64,000 nt of DNA from Bradyrhizobium semiaridum (GCF_020329505.1 NZ_JAGKJJ010000019.1:1-64000), one strand, 5' to 3'. Numbered from the stretch's first letter, positions 53,141-61,964 are shown. Translations and numbers: made by a program. The notes: generated by a model from the letters alone, not told the origin.

Positions 53141-53784
53141 GGGCACTCCACGGTGACCTTGTTGGCGAACATCATGCCGAAATTGGCGTTGCTGCCGTCG
53201 AGAAAATTCTGCTCACCCAGCTTCTGGGCCGCGGCGCTGCCGTCGTTGGGCCGCTGGAACTGCATCTTGCAGTCGGCCGAAGCGCCGACCAGCTTGATCG
53301 GGTCCTTGTCGGCATACTGGAAGTCGATGAAGTAGCTCGGGTCGAACACTTCGAGCGAGAGCTCCTTCGTCTTGAACGGCGTCTTCGCCGGCAGCGTGAA
53401 GTGCAGCGTCAGCGCCGTGTCCTTGTATTCGAGGAAGTAGTCGACCGGCTCCAAAAACTTCTGCTTCTTGCCGTCAGCCTTGGCAAAGGTGAAGTAGGCG
53501 TATTCCTTCAGCGACTCGACATTGGTCTGCGCCAGCGGTGCCAGCTCCTCGCGGCTGTAGGCGCCCTTGACCTTGGTCTCGATGCCCTGCAGCGCGTAGG
53601 TCGAGAACATGTCGTCGAAGGTCCAGGCGTGCCGGATGCCGGTGATGGTGCCGTCGGCGGCGTAGATCAGCTCGCTCTTCGCCGTGATCCAGACATGCGG
53701 ATGGGCCTGCGCGGCGGCCGTGCCGAGCACGACGGCGGCTGCCAGCACCAGCGAAGCGGCCAGGCGGTTGAGAAGCGGCCGCAC
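53137..53784 (-). CDS. DUF1007 family periplasmic protein
   Basis: 215 residues from GTG at 53784. A signal peptide (LAASLVLAAAVVLGTAAAQA, cut near residue 27) exposes an N-terminal HPHVWITAKSELIYAADGTI TGIRHAWTFDD: histidines right at the mature N-terminus suggest metal binding. The remainder is beta-rich (ALTLHFTLPAKTPFKTKELS). DUF1007 genes are regularly coupled to NicO-type transporters, as here (four-base overlap), so it probably delivers or senses the metal in the periplasm. It begins two bases after the peptidase stop. Confidence 0.88.
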   Translation of the reverse strand: MRPLLNRLAASLVLAAAVVLGTAAAQAHPHVWITAKSELIYAADGTITGIRHAWTFDDMFSTYALQGIETKVKGAYSREELAPLAQTNVESLKEYAYFTFAKADGKKQKFLEPVDYFLEYKDTALTLHFTLPAKTPFKTKELSLEVFDPSYFIDFQYADKDPIKLVGASADCKMQFQRPNDGSAAAQKLGEQNFLDGSNANFGMMFANKVTVECP

Positions 53785-53786
53785 CG

Positions 53787-55874
53787 TCAGGCCGCCTCGG
53801 AGGCTTCGAGCAGGCCGCGGCGGCGCAGCAGCGCGTCCGGCTCGGGCTCGCGGCCGCGGAACGCGACATAGGCCTCCTCCGGATCGCGCGAACCGCCCGA
53901 GGAGTAGATGTCGTCATGCAGCCGCTTGGCGGTCGCCGGATCGAAGATGTCGCCGGCCTCCTCGAAGGCGCCGAAGGCGTCGGCATCCATCACCTCCGAC
54001 CACATGTAGCTGTAGTAGCCGGAGGCATAGTGGTCGCCGGAGAAGATATGGCCGAACTGGGTTGGCCGGTGGCGCAGCGAGATTTCGGCGGGCATCCCGA
54101 TCTTCTCCAGCTCCTGCTTCTCGAACGCCCGGACGTCGCGGCTCGCCGCCGCCGGCTGGGTGTGGAACTCGAGGTCGACCAGCGCCGAGGAGACGAACTC
54201 GACCGTGGCAAAGCCCTGGTTGAACTTGCGCGCCGCGAGAAAGCGCTTGAGCAAATCATCCGGCAGCGGCTCGCCGGTCTGGTAGTGGCGGGCGAAGCGC
54301 TGCAGCACCTCGGGCCGCTCCTGCCAGTGCTCGTAGAGCTGCGAGGGCAGCTCGACGAAGTCGGTGAACACAGAGGTGCCCGACAGCGAGGGATAGGTGA
54401 CGTCGGAGAGTATGCCGTGCAGGCCGTGGCCGAACTCGTGGAACAGGGTCCGCGCGTCGTCGGGCGAGAGCAGCGACGGCGCACCGTCGGCGCCCTTGGC
54501 GAAGTTGCAGACGTTGATGACCAGCGGCGCGACGTCGTGGTCGAGCTTCTGCTGGTCGCGCAGTGAGGTCATCCAGGCGCCCGAGCGCTTCGAGGGCCGG
54601 GCGAAGTAGTCGCCGTAGAACAGCGCCTTGTGCTTGCCGTCGCGGCCCTTGACCTCCCAGACCCGGACATCCGGATGCCAGACCGGGACGTCCTTGCGCT
54701 CCTCGAAGGTGACGCCGAACAGGCGGGTGGCGCAATCGAAGGCGGCCTCGATCATGTGGTCGAGCACCAGGTAGGGCTTGATCGCGGAGTCGTCGAAATT
54801 GGCGCGGCGCTGCCGCAGCTTTTCGGCGTAGTAGCGCCAGTCCCACGGCGCCAAGGTGAAATTGCCGCCCTCCTCCGCGATCAGCGCCTGCAGCGCGTCG
54901 CGGTCGGCGAGCGCGCGCGCCCGCGCCGGCTTCCAGACCCGCTCCAGCAGGCCGCGCACCGCCTCGGGCGTCTTGGCCATGGAATCCTCCAGCCGATAGG
55001 CGGCGTAGGTCGGAAAGCCCAGGATCTTCGCGCTCTCCTCGCGCAGTTTGAGGATCTCGACGATCGTCTCGTTGTTGTCGTTTGCGTTGCCGTTGTCGCC
55101 GCGGGCGATGAAGGCCTTGTAGACCTTCTCGCGCAAATCGCGCCGCGCCGAGCTCTGCAGGAACGGCTCGACCGAGGAGCGCGACAGCGTCACGATCGCC
55201 TTGCCGGCCATGCCGCGCTCGGCAGCGGCGGCCTTGGCTGCCGCCACGAAGGTCTCGGACAAGCCCGCACGGTCGTCCTCGCCGAGCTCCATCGACCACT
55301 CCTGCTCGTCGCCGAGCAGATGGTGGCTGAAGGAAGTGCCGAGATGGGCTAGGCGCTCGTTGATCTCGGCCATCCGCGCCTTGGCGGCGTCATCGAGGCC
55401 GGCGCCGGCGCGGTGGAAACGGGTATAGGTGCGCTCCAGCAGCCGGAGTTGCTCGCCGGTCAGGCCGAGCTTGGCGCGCTTCTCGTGCAGCATGGCGATG
55501 CGGCCAAACAGCACAGCGTTCATCATGATCGGATTCCAGTGCCGCGCCATCCGGAGCGACACCTCCTTGTCGATCTCCAGGATCTGAGGGTTGGAGTGCG
55601 CCGAGACCAGGCCGTAGAACACGGCGGCGACCTTCGACAGCAGCTTGCCGGAGCGCTCCAGCGCCGTGATGGTGTTCTCGAAGTCGGGCAGCGACGGATC
55701 GTGGGTGATTGCAGCCACTTCCGCCGAATGGTCGGCGAAGGCCTGCTCGAAGGCGGGCAGGAAATGCTCCGGCTGGATCTCGGCAAAAGGCGGCGTCTCG
55801 AACGGCGTCTGCCACGCCTTGAGAAGGGGGTTGGCCAAGGTCTGGAGCTCGGCCTGCGCGCTGGTTTCCGACAT
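53787..55874 (-). CDS. M3-family metallopeptidase (oligopeptidase A/Dcp-like)
   Basis: 695 residues, mostly helical. The zinc site is TLFHEFGHGLHGILSD (HEFGH, about residue 480) with the downstream glutamate in SVFTDFVELPSQLYEHW. The C-terminal HYASGYYSYMWSEVMDADAF is a further family hallmark contributing substrate-binding Tyr/His residues. The N-terminal lid region starts LLKAWQTPFETPPFAEIQPE HFLPAFEQA. No signal peptide, so it is cytoplasmic; it degrades short peptides, including cleaved signal peptides. It is first in a run with the DUF1007 and Ni/Co exporter genes, perhaps only by read-through. Confidence 0.94.
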   Translation of the reverse strand: MSETSAQAELQTLANPLLKAWQTPFETPPFAEIQPEHFLPAFEQAFADHSAEVAAITHDPSLPDFENTITALERSGKLLSKVAAVFYGLVSAHSNPQILEIDKEVSLRMARHWNPIMMNAVLFGRIAMLHEKRAKLGLTGEQLRLLERTYTRFHRAGAGLDDAAKARMAEINERLAHLGTSFSHHLLGDEQEWSMELGEDDRAGLSETFVAAAKAAAAERGMAGKAIVTLSRSSVEPFLQSSARRDLREKVYKAFIARGDNGNANDNNETIVEILKLREESAKILGFPTYAAYRLEDSMAKTPEAVRGLLERVWKPARARALADRDALQALIAEEGGNFTLAPWDWRYYAEKLRQRRANFDDSAIKPYLVLDHMIEAAFDCATRLFGVTFEERKDVPVWHPDVRVWEVKGRDGKHKALFYGDYFARPSKRSGAWMTSLRDQQKLDHDVAPLVINVCNFAKGADGAPSLLSPDDARTLFHEFGHGLHGILSDVTYPSLSGTSVFTDFVELPSQLYEHWQERPEVLQRFARHYQTGEPLPDDLLKRFLAARKFNQGFATVEFVSSALVDLEFHTQPAAASRDVRAFEKQELEKIGMPAEISLRHRPTQFGHIFSGDHYASGYYSYMWSEVMDADAFGAFEEAGDIFDPATAKRLHDDIYSSGGSRDPEEAYVAFRGREPEPDALLRRRGLLEASEAA

Positions 55875-56004
55875 CGAATATCCCGTTTTTCGCCTTGAAA
55901 ATGCGGTTCGGACTATATCACCCGATACGGCATTTTTGGGCCTTTTGCGCTTGATAGATGGGGACTTTTCGGAGAGATTGCGCCCCCTGAACAGGACCTA
56001 ATTC

Positions 56005-56265
56005 ATGAGCACGCAGCCCACCGCCTCCAGCAACCGCGTCATCGTCTGGCCGAGCGTCGTCACCGTGATCTCGGCGGCGATCCTGATCGGCGCCGAGGTG
56101 TTCGGCGCCGCGTTCGCCGGCGGCTGGGCGCTCGCGATCCTGTTCGGGCTCGACGATGTCGGCGCGCACATCCTGCAGGCGGTGCTGTTCGGCGTCGGCG
56201 TCTTGATCATGATCGCCTTCATCCGCGCCGCACAGCGCATCGAGCCGTTCACGCGTCGCGCGTGA
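56005..56265 (+). CDS. Small two-span membrane protein (86 aa)
   Basis: Two membrane segments, about residues 13-36 (VIVWPSVVTVISAAILIGAE) and 52-74 (AHILQAVLFGVGVLIMIAFI), are separated by a short loop with GLDDVG; the tail is basic (RAAQRIEPFTRRA). Composition and the clean start (MSTQPTASSNR) support a real gene. It is divergent from the peptidase gene. No family recognised. Confidence 0.7.
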   Translation: MSTQPTASSNRVIVWPSVVTVISAAILIGAEVFGAAFAGGWALAILFGLDDVGAHILQAVLFGVGVLIMIAFIRAAQRIEPFTRRA

Positions 56266-56419
56266 GCGCAGCGATTCAAGAAAGCGCTGCGGCGCAGGGC
56301 TAAGACGCACACGCTTCGTTAGCCAATCTTAACAGCGGTTCATCTTCAGCGTCGCACGACGCCTGCTGCTCGCGAGATCGCAAGCACGCGTTAGGGAAAT
56401 TTGTCGCGATCGCAAAAAA

Positions 56420-56910
56420 ATTCTTGCGCCGCGAAGTCAAAAGACTTATTTCCTCGCTTGCCCAATTTCGCACGTGCCTGTGGTCGTGTGTCAGTCGGTA
56501 GGTATCCGGACAAGAGGCCGGACAGCCGCCAAGGGGTGGAAGAACCGAGGGTCGCTCCCGTTAGTCATGACGGATCAAGCGGCCAGCATCTCTCTCCAGG
56601 GATGCCGTTGAAGGTCTCGCCACGTCTTGCAACCGTGACTGGCAGCCGGAGGCGAACCGGCGCACCCCGCTCTCAACGGGGGACGCGACTTAAAGCAACG
56701 ACGGATCGGGCTTTTTTGGTCTCTACCGGCAGTCCAACGCCGGCGCGGGCTACTGAAAAGGCTTGTCCTTCATTGCCAGGTGAGCGGGCGGGAAACTCTC
56801 CCAACCAATCCACGGCAGCACAGTCTGGTTTGAGTCTTTTGGCCTCAATGCGCCTCCATCGCGCGATGTGGCCAGAGCGCTCTTATCCGACGTCACGTTG
56901 ATGCGGATCC
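56420..56910 (+). ncRNA. Long leader of the ornithine decarboxylase gene, speF-type RNA candidate
   Basis: The ~670-bp gap before the decarboxylase contains a TTGCGC (56434) -like -35 and TTATTT -10 candidate near 56450. A long GC-rich leader follows with ordered hairpins: GCATC...GATGC, CCGG/CCGG and CCCCGCTCTCAACGGGG followed by GGACGCGACTTAAAGC. Alphaproteobacterial ornithine decarboxylase genes are known to carry a long cis-regulatory leader named speF. Position and the ACGCGACTTAAAG block make this the likely identity, from memory only. Exact ends are not determined. Confidence 0.6.
56848..56901 (+). CDS. Possible leader peptide before the ornithine decarboxylase gene
   Basis: A 17-codon frame (MRLHRAMWPERSYPTSR) ends 35 bases before the decarboxylase ATG. 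It is rich in arginine and could in principle sense basic amino acids or polyamines, as leader peptides do before other ornithine decarboxylase genes. There is no Shine-Dalgarno, so a chance frame is quite possible. Confidence 0.2.
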   Translation: MRLHRAMWPERSYPTSR

Positions 56911-56936
56911 CGTCGCTGGGGCCGTTGGAGAGTGCC

Positions 56937-58079
56937 ATGACCGAACGTATCCAGGAATTCCTGCGTCACCGCCGCAGCGAAGGTCTCGACACCGAGCCGT
57001 GCCTCGTCGTCGACCTCGAGGTCGTGCGCGACAATTACCAGACCTTCGCCAAGGCGCTGCCGGACAGCCGCGTGTTCTACGCGGTGAAGGCCAACCCGGC
57101 GCCCGAAGTGCTGTCGCTGCTCGCCTCGCTCGGCTCCTGCTTCGACACCGCGACGGTTGCGGAAATCGAGATGGCGCTGGCCGCCGGCGCGACCGCGGAC
57201 CGCATCTCCTTCGGCAACACGATCAAGAAGGAGCGCGACATCGCGCGTGCCTACGCGCTCGGCATTCGCCTGTTCGCGGTCGACTGCGCCGCCGAGGTCG
57301 AGAAGATCGCCCGCGCCGCTCCCGGCGCCAAGGTGTTCTGCCGCATCCTCTATGACTGCGCCGGCGCCGAATGGCCGCTGTCGCGCAAGTTCGGCTGCGA
57401 CCCGGAGATGGCGGTCGAGGTGCTCGACCTCGCCAAGCGCCTCGGGCTGGAGCCGTGCGGCATCTCGTTCCATGTCGGCTCGCAGCAGCGCAAGGTGAAG
57501 GCCTGGGACCGCGCGCTGGCGATGGCGTCGACCGTGTTCCGTGACTGCGCCGAGCGCGGGATCAATCTCACCATGGTCAACATGGGCGGTGGCTTCCCGA
57601 CCAAGTACCTGAAGGACGTTCCGCCCGTGCTGCAATACGGCCGGTCGATCTTCCGTGCCCTGCGCAAGCATTTCGGCAACCAGATCCCGGAGACGATCAT
57701 CGAGCCGGGCCGCGGCATGGTCGGCAATGCCGGCATCATCGAGACCGAAGTCGTTCTGATCTCCAAGAAGAGCGACGATGACGAGGTGCGCTGGGTGTAC
57801 CTCGACATCGGCAAGTTCGGCGGTCTCGCCGAGACGATGGACGAGTCGATCCGCTACGCCATCCGCACCCCGCATGACGGGGCGGACATGACGCCGTGCG
57901 TGCTCGCCGGCCCGACCTGCGACTCTGCCGACGTGCTGTACGAGAAGCTGCCGTATCCGCTCCCGGTGACGCTCGAGATCGGCGACAAGCTGCTGATCGA
58001 GGGCACCGGCGCCTATACGTCGACCTACTCGTCGGTGGCCTTCAACGGCATTCCGCCGCTGCGGACCTACCACATCTGA
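56937..58079 (+). CDS. Ornithine decarboxylase (alanine-racemase-fold type)
   Basis: 380 residues from ATG at 56937 (GGAGAG upstream). PLP-binding lysine is in FYAVKANPAPEVL (about residue 49). Other group IV decarboxylase motifs are SFHVGSQQ, NMGGGFPTKY, EPGRGMVGNAG and the active-site cysteine region GPTCDSADVLYEKLPYP near the C-terminus. Length and EPGRGMVG match bacterial ornithine/lysine decarboxylases of this fold rather than the large Fold-I enzymes. It makes putrescine, precursor for the homospermidine synthase encoded downstream. Lysine as alternative substrate is possible. It has a long structured leader. Confidence 0.92.
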   Translation: MTERIQEFLRHRRSEGLDTEPCLVVDLEVVRDNYQTFAKALPDSRVFYAVKANPAPEVLSLLASLGSCFDTATVAEIEMALAAGATADRISFGNTIKKERDIARAYALGIRLFAVDCAAEVEKIARAAPGAKVFCRILYDCAGAEWPLSRKFGCDPEMAVEVLDLAKRLGLEPCGISFHVGSQQRKVKAWDRALAMASTVFRDCAERGINLTMVNMGGGFPTKYLKDVPPVLQYGRSIFRALRKHFGNQIPETIIEPGRGMVGNAGIIETEVVLISKKSDDDEVRWVYLDIGKFGGLAETMDESIRYAIRTPHDGADMTPCVLAGPTCDSADVLYEKLPYPLPVTLEIGDKLLIEGTGAYTSTYSSVAFNGIPPLRTYHI

Positions 58080-58208
58080 TCCGCCTCGCATTCGAGGCCT
58101 GATGAACCGGGAGCCGGCCCAGCCGGCTCCTCCCCCGTCATTTTTGACTTTCTGAACGACGCTTGCCGCGGCGTACGCGATGCCGTTGCAAGCGGGGACT
58201 GACGTGCC

Positions 58209-58817
58209 ATGACTGCAAAACGGAACACCCCCGTTGCCCTCATCCGGGATGCCGCTGCGTTCGCGATCCGTGCGGAGCGTGCCTCGGACGTCGTCGCACG
58301 CGAAGCGCTGCTGGATGCCTGCTTTGGCGCGAACCGCCATACGCGCACCTGCCAGCGCCTGCGCGACGGACGCGCGCCCGCCGAAGGCCTGAGCCTTGCG
58401 GCCGTGCGCCAGGACGGCCGGCTGGTTGGAACCGTGCGGTTGTGGCACGTCAGCGCGGGGGGCCGTAGCGCGCTGATGCTGGGGCCGCTGGCTGTCGACG
58501 ACGACTGCCGCGGCCTCGGCGTCGGCGCCGCCCTCATGCAGCGCGCGCTGGCCGTCGCCAGGGCGCGTGGCCACGGCGCGGTGATCCTGCTCGGCGATGC
58601 GCCCTATTACGTCAGGTACGGCTTCACGGCCGCCAAGACCGGCGAGCTGTCGCTGCCGGGCGCGTTCGAGCGCGAGCGGCTGCTTGGGTTCGAGCTCATC
58701 GAGGGCGCGCTCGACGGCGCCTGGGGCATGATCACGCCGACCGGCGCCGCCCTGAAGATGAAGGCATCCCGCGCCCGCACCCGGAAGGCACCGCTCGCCG
58801 TGCCGCACGCGGCGTAG
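58209..58817 (+). CDS. GNAT-family N-acetyltransferase (YhbS-like)
   Basis: 202 residues. Acetyl-CoA motif A is complete: LMLGPLAVDDDCRGLGVGAA LMQRAL (R-G-L-G-V-G at about residue 100), followed by VILLGDAPYYVRYGFTAAKT, the YhbS-type C-terminal pattern. The N-terminus AFAIRAERASDVVAREALLD is the usual first strand/helix. It is located between ornithine decarboxylase and RidA/homospermidine synthase genes, so acetylation of a polyamine or related amine is an attractive but unproven guess. Confidence 0.85.
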   Translation: MTAKRNTPVALIRDAAAFAIRAERASDVVAREALLDACFGANRHTRTCQRLRDGRAPAEGLSLAAVRQDGRLVGTVRLWHVSAGGRSALMLGPLAVDDDCRGLGVGAALMQRALAVARARGHGAVILLGDAPYYVRYGFTAAKTGELSLPGAFERERLLGFELIEGALDGAWGMITPTGAALKMKASRARTRKAPLAVPHAA

Positions 58818-58829
58818 AGGCGGGCCGCC

Positions 58830-58997
58830 ATGTCGGAGAACCTTCCCGCCATCGACGGCGCGCGCCCGCGCTGGCGCGGCCTCGTCACCACGGTGATGCT
58901 GGTGCTGATCTCGGTGATGATCGTCCGCGACATCCTGGTCCGGCGCTGGGCCGGCTCGCCGCCGTCGCCGCCGGGCACCACCCAGCAGTCCCGCTGA
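58830..58997 (+). CDS. Small single-span membrane protein (55 aa)
   Basis: Begins MSENLPAIDGARPRWRGLVT, then one membrane segment TVMLVLISVMIVRDILVRRW (about 20-38) and a Pro/Ser-rich tail (AGSPPSPPGTTQQSR). It starts 13 bases after the GNAT stop with AGAGG upstream, so it is probably in the same transcript. No family recognised; the codon pattern and hydrophobic plan support a real gene. Confidence 0.7.
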   Translation: MSENLPAIDGARPRWRGLVTTVMLVLISVMIVRDILVRRWAGSPPSPPGTTQQSR

Positions 58998-59087
58998 ACC
59001 CGCCGCCCGGCTAGAATCCGGGGGTTGCACGGGCGTCGAGAATGCCCGTAAACCCCGCGCCAAGCCCTTTTCAGTCGAGGTCCCGAG

Positions 59088-59477
59088 ATGCCCCGTCGCC
59101 TGATTTCCACCGGTTCGCCCTTCGAGAAGACCGCCGGCTACAGCCGCGCCGTGATCGACGGCGATTTCGCCTTCGTCGCCGGAACCACGGGCTACGACTA
59201 CACCACGATGACCATGCCCGAAGATGTCACGAGCCAGTCACGGAACTGCTTCAAGACCATCGAGGCTGCCCTCAAGGAGGGTGGCTTTGCGATGGCCGAC
59301 ATCGTCCGCGCGACCTACTACCTCACCGACGCCGGTGATGCAGAGGCGCATTTCGCGGTCTGCGGCGAGGTGCTCGGCGACATCCGCCCGGCGGCGACGC
59401 TGCTGATCGTCGCGGGGCTCTACAAGCCCGAGATGAAGGTCGAGATCGAAGTCACCGCAAAGCGTCGCAACCCCTGA
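59088..59477 (+). CDS. RidA (YjgF/YER057c/UK114) family protein
   Basis: 129 residues of the RidA fold: RRLISTGSPFEKTAGYSRAV (N-terminal strand), FVAGTTGYDYTT, NCFKTIEAALKEGGFAMADI VRATYYLTD and the C-terminal RPAATLLIVAGLYKPEMKVE IEVTA. The conserved arginine that binds the substrate carboxylate is in RPAATLL. Members hydrolyse reactive imines/enamines made by PLP enzymes. It lies between the PLP-dependent decarboxylase and homospermidine synthase genes, a sensible place for imine clearance. Confidence 0.92.
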   Translation: MPRRLISTGSPFEKTAGYSRAVIDGDFAFVAGTTGYDYTTMTMPEDVTSQSRNCFKTIEAALKEGGFAMADIVRATYYLTDAGDAEAHFAVCGEVLGDIRPAATLLIVAGLYKPEMKVEIEVTAKRRNP

Positions 59478-59517
59478 TCCACTCTATTTGCCGCTAGGCA
59501 CTCTCCTGGAGAAAATG

Positions 59518-60960
59518 ATGAGTTCCTCCTCGCAGATCTACGCGAAGATCACCGGCCCAATCGTCATGGTCGGCTTCGGCTCCATCGGCAAGGGCACGTT
59601 GCCGCTGATCGAGCGGCATCTCGACTACGACAAGTCGCGTGTCACCGTGATCGATCCGAAGGACGAGGGCCGCAGGGCGCATTGCGAGAAGCATAATGTC
59701 CGGTTCATTCAGAAGGCGGTGACCAGGGACAATTATCGCGAGCTGCTGACCCCGCTGCTCACCGAGGGCGGCGGCCAGGGCTTTTGCGTCAATCTGTCGG
59801 TCGACACCGGCTCGACTGACATCATGGAACTCTGCAACGAGGTCGGCGCGCTTTATATCGACACCGTCAACGAGCCCTGGCTCGGCTTCTATTTCGATGC
59901 GACGAAGGGCCCGGAGGCGCGCTCCAACTACGCGCTGCGCGAGGTGACGCTGGCCGCCAAGCGGGCGCGGCCGGCCGGCTCGACGACGGCAGTCTCCTGC
60001 TGCGGCGCCAATCCCGGCATGGTCTCGTTCTTCGTCAAGCAGGCGCTGCTCAATGTCGCCGCCGATCTGAAGCTTAACGCCCCCAAGCCGAAGACCAGGG
60101 CCGAATGGGCCGATTTGATGCGGCAGGCCGGCGTCAAGGGCATTCACATCGCCGAGCGCGACACCCAGCGCTCGAAAACGCCGAAGGAGCCTGATGTCTT
60201 CGTCAACACCTGGTCGGTGGAAGGCTTCCTGTCGGAAGGCGTGCAGCCGTCCGAGCTCGGCTGGGGCACCCATGAGAAATGGATGCCCGAGAATGCGCGG
60301 ACCCACGAGGCCGGTTGCGGCGCAGCGATCTATCTGATGCAGCCGGGCGCCAACACACGCGTGCGCACCTGGTGCCCGACCCGCGGCGCGCAGTATGGCT
60401 TCCTCGTCACCCACAACGAGTCGATCTCGATCGCCGATTACTTCACGGTGCGCGACGCGTCGGGCACGGCGGTCTACCGGCCGACCTGCCACTATGCCTA
60501 TCATCCGTGTGACGACGCGGTGCTGTCGCTGCACGAGATGTTCGGCCGCGCAGCGAAGATGCAGGAGAAGCACCATATCCTCGACGAGAACGAGATCGTC
60601 GACGGCATCGACGAGCTCGGCGTGCTGCTGTTCGGCCACGACAACAACGCCTACTGGTACGGCTCGCAGCTCTCGATCGAGGAGACGCGCCAACTCGCGC
60701 CCTACCAGAACGCCACGGGCCTGCAGGTGACCTCCGCCGTGCTCGGCGGCATGGTGTGGGCGCTGGAGAACCCGAACGAAGGCATCGTCGAAGCCGACGA
60801 GATGGACTTCGATCGCCTGCTGGAAATCCAGCTGCCCTATCTCGGTCCGGTGAAGGGCTTCTACACCGACTGGACCCCGCTGACCGATCGTCCGGGACTG
60901 TTTCCGGAGGACATCGACACCTCGGATCCGTGGCAGTTCAAGAATATCCTGGTGCGGTAG
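59518..60960 (+). CDS. hss: Homospermidine synthase
   Basis: 480 residues from the second of two adjacent ATGs (GGAG 6 bases upstream of 59518). A Rossmann N-terminus (IVMVGFGSIGKGTLPLIERH, about residues 14-33) binds NAD. Landmarks of bacterial Hss follow: VIDTVNEPWLGFYFD-type IDTVNEPWLGFYFDATKGPE, CCGANPGMVSFFVKQAL, HEKWMPENARTHEAGCGAAI and GHDNNAYWYGSQLSIEETR. It joins two putrescine molecules (or putrescine and spermidine) to sym-homospermidine with release of ammonia. That polyamine is characteristic of rhizobia. It acts downstream of the decarboxylase encoded in the same block. Confidence 0.95.
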   Translation: MSSSSQIYAKITGPIVMVGFGSIGKGTLPLIERHLDYDKSRVTVIDPKDEGRRAHCEKHNVRFIQKAVTRDNYRELLTPLLTEGGGQGFCVNLSVDTGSTDIMELCNEVGALYIDTVNEPWLGFYFDATKGPEARSNYALREVTLAAKRARPAGSTTAVSCCGANPGMVSFFVKQALLNVAADLKLNAPKPKTRAEWADLMRQAGVKGIHIAERDTQRSKTPKEPDVFVNTWSVEGFLSEGVQPSELGWGTHEKWMPENARTHEAGCGAAIYLMQPGANTRVRTWCPTRGAQYGFLVTHNESISIADYFTVRDASGTAVYRPTCHYAYHPCDDAVLSLHEMFGRAAKMQEKHHILDENEIVDGIDELGVLLFGHDNNAYWYGSQLSIEETRQLAPYQNATGLQVTSAVLGGMVWALENPNEGIVEADEMDFDRLLEIQLPYLGPVKGFYTDWTPLTDRPGLFPEDIDTSDPWQFKNILVR

Positions 60961-60980
60961 GGCAACGCACTCTCAACCTC

Positions 60981-61083
60981 GTCATTCCGGGATGGCCCGT
61001 GAGGGCCAGGCCCGGAATCCATTTCGCGACGGAGTAGCGGCCTGATGGATTCCGGGCTCGCGCTTCGCGCGCCCCGGAATGAC
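60981..61083. repeat. Palindromic repeat (GTCATTCCGG family)
   Basis: GTCATTCCGGG and CCCGGAATGAC form the ends. GGCCCGGAATCCAT and ATGGATTCCGGGC are the next inverted pair, around a GCGACGGAGTAGCGGCCTG centre. It fills part of the gap between the convergent hss and acetoacetate-decarboxylase-family genes; a fragment of the same family is at 25105. Confidence 0.8.
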
Positions 61084-61223
61084 GGGGTGCCGCTGCCAAT
61101 ATCGAAAAACAACCCCATGCGAAGGAGCCGGCAACTGCCGGCGTTCGGCAGCAACTTGACATGTCGGGCAACTCAGGGGTATTCTTCCAATATTCCGAAA
61201 TCGGTTCTCTCGGCGCCTGCGCG

Positions 61224-61964
61224 TCACTTCGCCATGTAGTCGAACGCCACCGAGCCGAGGCCGAGCGTCAGGTCGGCCTTGTAGTGCAGCGCCGAGACCA
61301 CCTCGCGCACCGGCAGGCGGGCGACGTCGCACAGCGCGTGCGGGAACAGGCCGAGCGCGGCAGGGCCGGTCCAGGCTTCCTTCAGCGTGATCTCCTCGAG
61401 ATGGAAACGCACCAGCTCGCAGATCCGCGGGCTGCCGTCGACATGCGGGATGATCTTCAAAATGAAGTTGGGCGCCTTCATCGATTTGAGCACTGCGTCG
61501 TGGTCGACCTTGCGGTGCTTGTAGCCCATGGTCGCGGAGGCGCAGAGCACCGAGCCGTAATGCAGCGAGCCGACCAGCACGTCGCTCTCGACCGCGATCT
61601 TGGGCTTCGCCAGTTTCTTCGGAAATCCCCACAGCTCGCGGCCGCCGGCGATCGGGCCCTCGTCGTCGAGATACATCGCGTGGGTATAGGCGCCCTCCTC
61701 GCCCTTGAAGCGGACCGGGATCACCTGCCCGGTCTCGGTGTAGTCACCGAAGCCGGTGGAGTCGGGCATGCGGATGAACTCGTACTTCACGACCGGCTCG
61801 GCGACCTCGAGCGGCTCGGGCACCACGGCTTCGAGGGCCTCGCGGTCGGTCTTGTAGGTGACGATGAAGTATTCGCGGTCGTAGAACCGATAGGGCCCCG
61901 GCGGGAACGACGGGTTGGTGAGTGGCATCGAATAGGCGGTGCGCCTGACGTCCTCGATCTTCAT
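61224..61964 (-). CDS. Acetoacetate decarboxylase-family protein
   Basis: 246 residues. The Schiff-base lysine region is GGRELWGFPKKLAKPKIAVE (about residues 107-126; ELWGFPKKLA matches the active-site KK of acetoacetate decarboxylase). Other family blocks: YDREYFIVTYKTDREALEAV, YEFIRMPDSTGFGDYTETGQ and CASATMGYKHRKVDHDAVLK. True acetoacetate decarboxylases make acetone and CO2. Members elsewhere have diverged to other reactions, so the substrate is probable rather than sure. No ketone-metabolism genes adjoin. Confidence 0.9.
   Translation of the reverse strand: MKIEDVRRTAYSMPLTNPSFPPGPYRFYDREYFIVTYKTDREALEAVVPEPLEVAEPVVKYEFIRMPDSTGFGDYTETGQVIPVRFKGEEGAYTHAMYLDDEGPIAGGRELWGFPKKLAKPKIAVESDVLVGSLHYGSVLCASATMGYKHRKVDHDAVLKSMKAPNFILKIIPHVDGSPRICELVRFHLEEITLKEAWTGPAALGLFPHALCDVARLPVREVVSALHYKADLTLGLGSVAFDYMAK

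Noticed and set aside
56883..59063. 726-codon minus-strand frame across the decarboxylase and GNAT genes
   Set aside because: It spans three well-supported plus-strand genes and intergenic sequence and has shadow composition.
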